DNA from: Jiangella endophytica
GTDB lineage: Bacteria > Actinomycetota > Actinomycetes > Jiangellales > Jiangellaceae
Length of the DNA stretch: 64,000 bases
Direction of reading: 5' to 3'
Assembly (NCBI RefSeq): GCF_003427025.1
Contig: NZ_QVAI01000006.1
Span: 186,001 to 250,000, forward strand
In this document: positions 62,902 through 64,000 of the stretch, one piece after another
Layout: each line of letters begins with the position of its first letter
How positions within the stretch are numbered: the stretch's first letter is position 1
Translations under genes and position numbers: made by a program
The notes under the pieces: model-generated
The model's database searches: none
Seen by the model: the letters and a program-made list of their open reading frames with translations, nothing else
What the model was told of the DNA's origin: nothing

Positions 62902-63627
62902 GTGGCTCAGGGGGACCAACTCACGCGACTGACGGCGCTGCCGCGCCCGCCGAGCCTGCACGAATCCGTGCAGACGGCGCTGCGCGACTACATCCTCACC
63001 AACGGACTGCGCGCCGGCGACGGCCTACCGGCCGAGGGCGCGCTGGCCCAGCAGCTCGGCGTCAGCCGCAACTCCGTCCGCGAGGCGGTCAAGGGGCTGG
63101 TGTCCCTCGGCATCCTCGAGACCCGGCGAGGCAGCGGCGTGTTCGTCAAGGACTTCTCGCTGTCCCTGCTCATCGACAACCTCCCGTTCAACCTGCTCTT
63201 CGACCTCAGCGAGCTCGACGACCTGCTCGAGGTGCGCCGCGCCGTCGAGAACGACCTCATCGAGCGGGCAGTCCGCAACATGACCGACCGCACCCGGTCC
63301 GAGCTCGAGCAGATCCTCAGCGAGATGAAGGAGAAGTCCGACCGCGGCGCCGACGTCCTCGACGAGGACCGCCGGTTCCACCGGACGTTGTTCGCCGACG
63401 CCGGCAACGCGGTCGCGCTCAAGCTGCTCGACGCGTTCTGGCTGACGATGAGCCGTGCGGTCGCGCAGCGCGCCGAGATCGCCGACGACCGCCCGTCCAA
63501 CACCTACCGGCAGCACGACGCCATCTATCGGGCCGTGCTCGGTGGCGACGTCGCGGCCGTGCTCGACGCTCTGTCCGACCACTACGACCCGATCCTGAGC
63601 CGCCTGGACCGCACCAAGCCGCTCTAG
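62902..63627 (+). CDS. FadR-subfamily GntR transcriptional regulator
   Basis: 241 residues. The winged helix is SLHESVQTALRDYILTNGLRAGDGLPAEGALAQQLGVSRNSVREAVKGLVSLGILETRRGSGVFV. The FCD domain has the metal/carboxylate His and Asp in DEDRRFHRTLFADAGN, RQHDAIYRAVLGGD and LSDHYDPIL. The GTG at 62902 has GGAGGAG 6 bases upstream; an ATG at 62884 and longer frames are also open. The next gene is a Tat-exported beta-helix-type protein, which suggests control of polysaccharide or sugar-acid use. Confidence 0.9.
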   Translation: MAQGDQLTRLTALPRPPSLHESVQTALRDYILTNGLRAGDGLPAEGALAQQLGVSRNSVREAVKGLVSLGILETRRGSGVFVKDFSLSLLIDNLPFNLLFDLSELDDLLEVRRAVENDLIERAVRNMTDRTRSELEQILSEMKEKSDRGADVLDEDRRFHRTLFADAGNAVALKLLDAFWLTMSRAVAQRAEIADDRPSNTYRQHDAIYRAVLGGDVAAVLDALSDHYDPILSRLDRTKPL

Positions 63628-63724
63628 AACCACCCGCACCCTTCCCGGGCGCCGACCCGTCGTGGTCCGCGCTCGGCTTCGCCCTGCTCTCTTCCGTTCG
63701 CATCGATGCATTCGAGGAGTGGCC

Positions 63725-64000
63725 ATGTCCGTGTCGCCGATGACCCGACGTTCATTGCTGGGGGCCGCCGGAGCGGGAGCGGTGGGAGTGGCGGCCGCCG
63801 GTCCCACCGTCGCCGCCGACCCCTCGGGCGCCGAGGCGGAGACGGTGTCGTCGCGGGCGGTGGCCGAACAGCGGCTGGTCAACGGGCGGGTGCGAGCATT
63901 GCGCACCTGCGGCTACGCCGAGGCCGGCGACGGCGGTGGTGCGCTCTACCGGCGGCTCGACGCGGCGCCGGACGAGCCGGAGCGCTGGCACCTGCGCACC
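63725..64000 (+). CDS. Tat-exported protein, probable pectate-lyase-like beta-helix enzyme, N-terminal part
   Basis: Only the first 92 residues are in the window. They comprise a twin-arginine signal (SPMTRRSLLGAAGAGAVGVAAAGPTVAADP) and then SRAVAEQRLVNGRVRALRTCGYAEAGDGGGALYRRLD. The R-T-x-GY-xxx-GDGGGALYR segment is the usual entry of actinobacterial pectate-lyase-superfamily/right-handed beta-helix proteins. GAGGAG precedes the ATG at 63725. It lies 97 bases after the FadR-type regulator in the same direction. The catalytic part is outside the window, so the substrate cannot be assigned. Confidence 0.7.
   Translation, partial: MSVSPMTRRSLLGAAGAGAVGVAAAGPTVAADPSGAEAETVSSRAVAEQRLVNGRVRALRTCGYAEAGDGGGALYRRLDAAPDEPERWHLRT

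Overview
The window is very GC-rich, gene-dense DNA from an actinobacterium. This is shown by an Lsr2 gene, a class II LysRS linked to a stand-alone N-acetylglutamate-synthase-type gene, F420-type oxidoreductases, an ECF41 sigma factor with its SnoaL-like tail, abundant GTG starts and many leaderless-type promoters. The gene set would suit a Jiangella-like or Nocardioides-like lineage, but that placement is inference. I saw no rRNA, tRNA, CRISPR array, phage or transposase.

Layout. 1-7.7 kb: end of a molybdopterin oxidoreductase, a decayed Uma2 remnant, a fused ABC exporter, a Tat-exported TIM-barrel protein and a small PH-like protein. 7.7-10.6 kb: a FadR regulator diverging from a hydroxyacid oxidase and an FAH hydrolase, with a palindromic operator between them. 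10.7-13.2 kb: lsr2, an argA-type acetyltransferase and lysS. 13.3-15.6 kb: a STAS protein, and an ECF41 sigma factor diverging from an epimerase that carries a textbook ECF41 promoter. 15.7-19.9 kb: panC-nadB-nadC-coaX. 20-26.4 kb: a secreted protein and lipoprotein pair, an ABC-2 exporter, and an MFS pump with its HxlR regulator. 26.4-41.9 kb: a DUF2520 protein, a MacB-like ABC system, an adenosine-deaminase-like protein lacking the catalytic Glu, a LacI/MFS pair, a VOC protein, a two-component system, an ArsR/DUF5937 regulator, a deleted MFS pseudogene, a RibD-type reductase, two small membrane proteins and a DUF885 peptidase-like protein. 41.9-44.3 kb: panD with two PH-domain membrane proteins. 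44.3-45.4 kb: a gene-free kilobase with a long inverted repeat, a dispersed palindrome and an 8-bp tandem array. 45.4-49.7 kb: an osmoprotectant ABC importer. 51.9-55.5 kb: purD-folP-folB-folK-DUF3180. 55.5-59.4 kb: an F420 oxidoreductase, LysR, a tyrosine phosphatase and acetyltransferases. 59.4-62.2 kb: fba-DUF3151-purA. 62.4 kb to the end: ptsH, a strong terminator, a FadR regulator and the start of a Tat-exported beta-helix-type protein.

How the genes fit together. The housekeeping genes for folate, pantothenate/CoA, NAD, lysyl-tRNA and the nucleoid protein Lsr2 all lie on the minus strand, in an order resembling the compact fol-pan-coaX-lysS-lsr2 locus of other actinobacteria. Here that ancestral string appears split by four accessory blocks of transporters, regulators and surface proteins. 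Several block junctions carry inverted repeats of one dispersed palindromic family.
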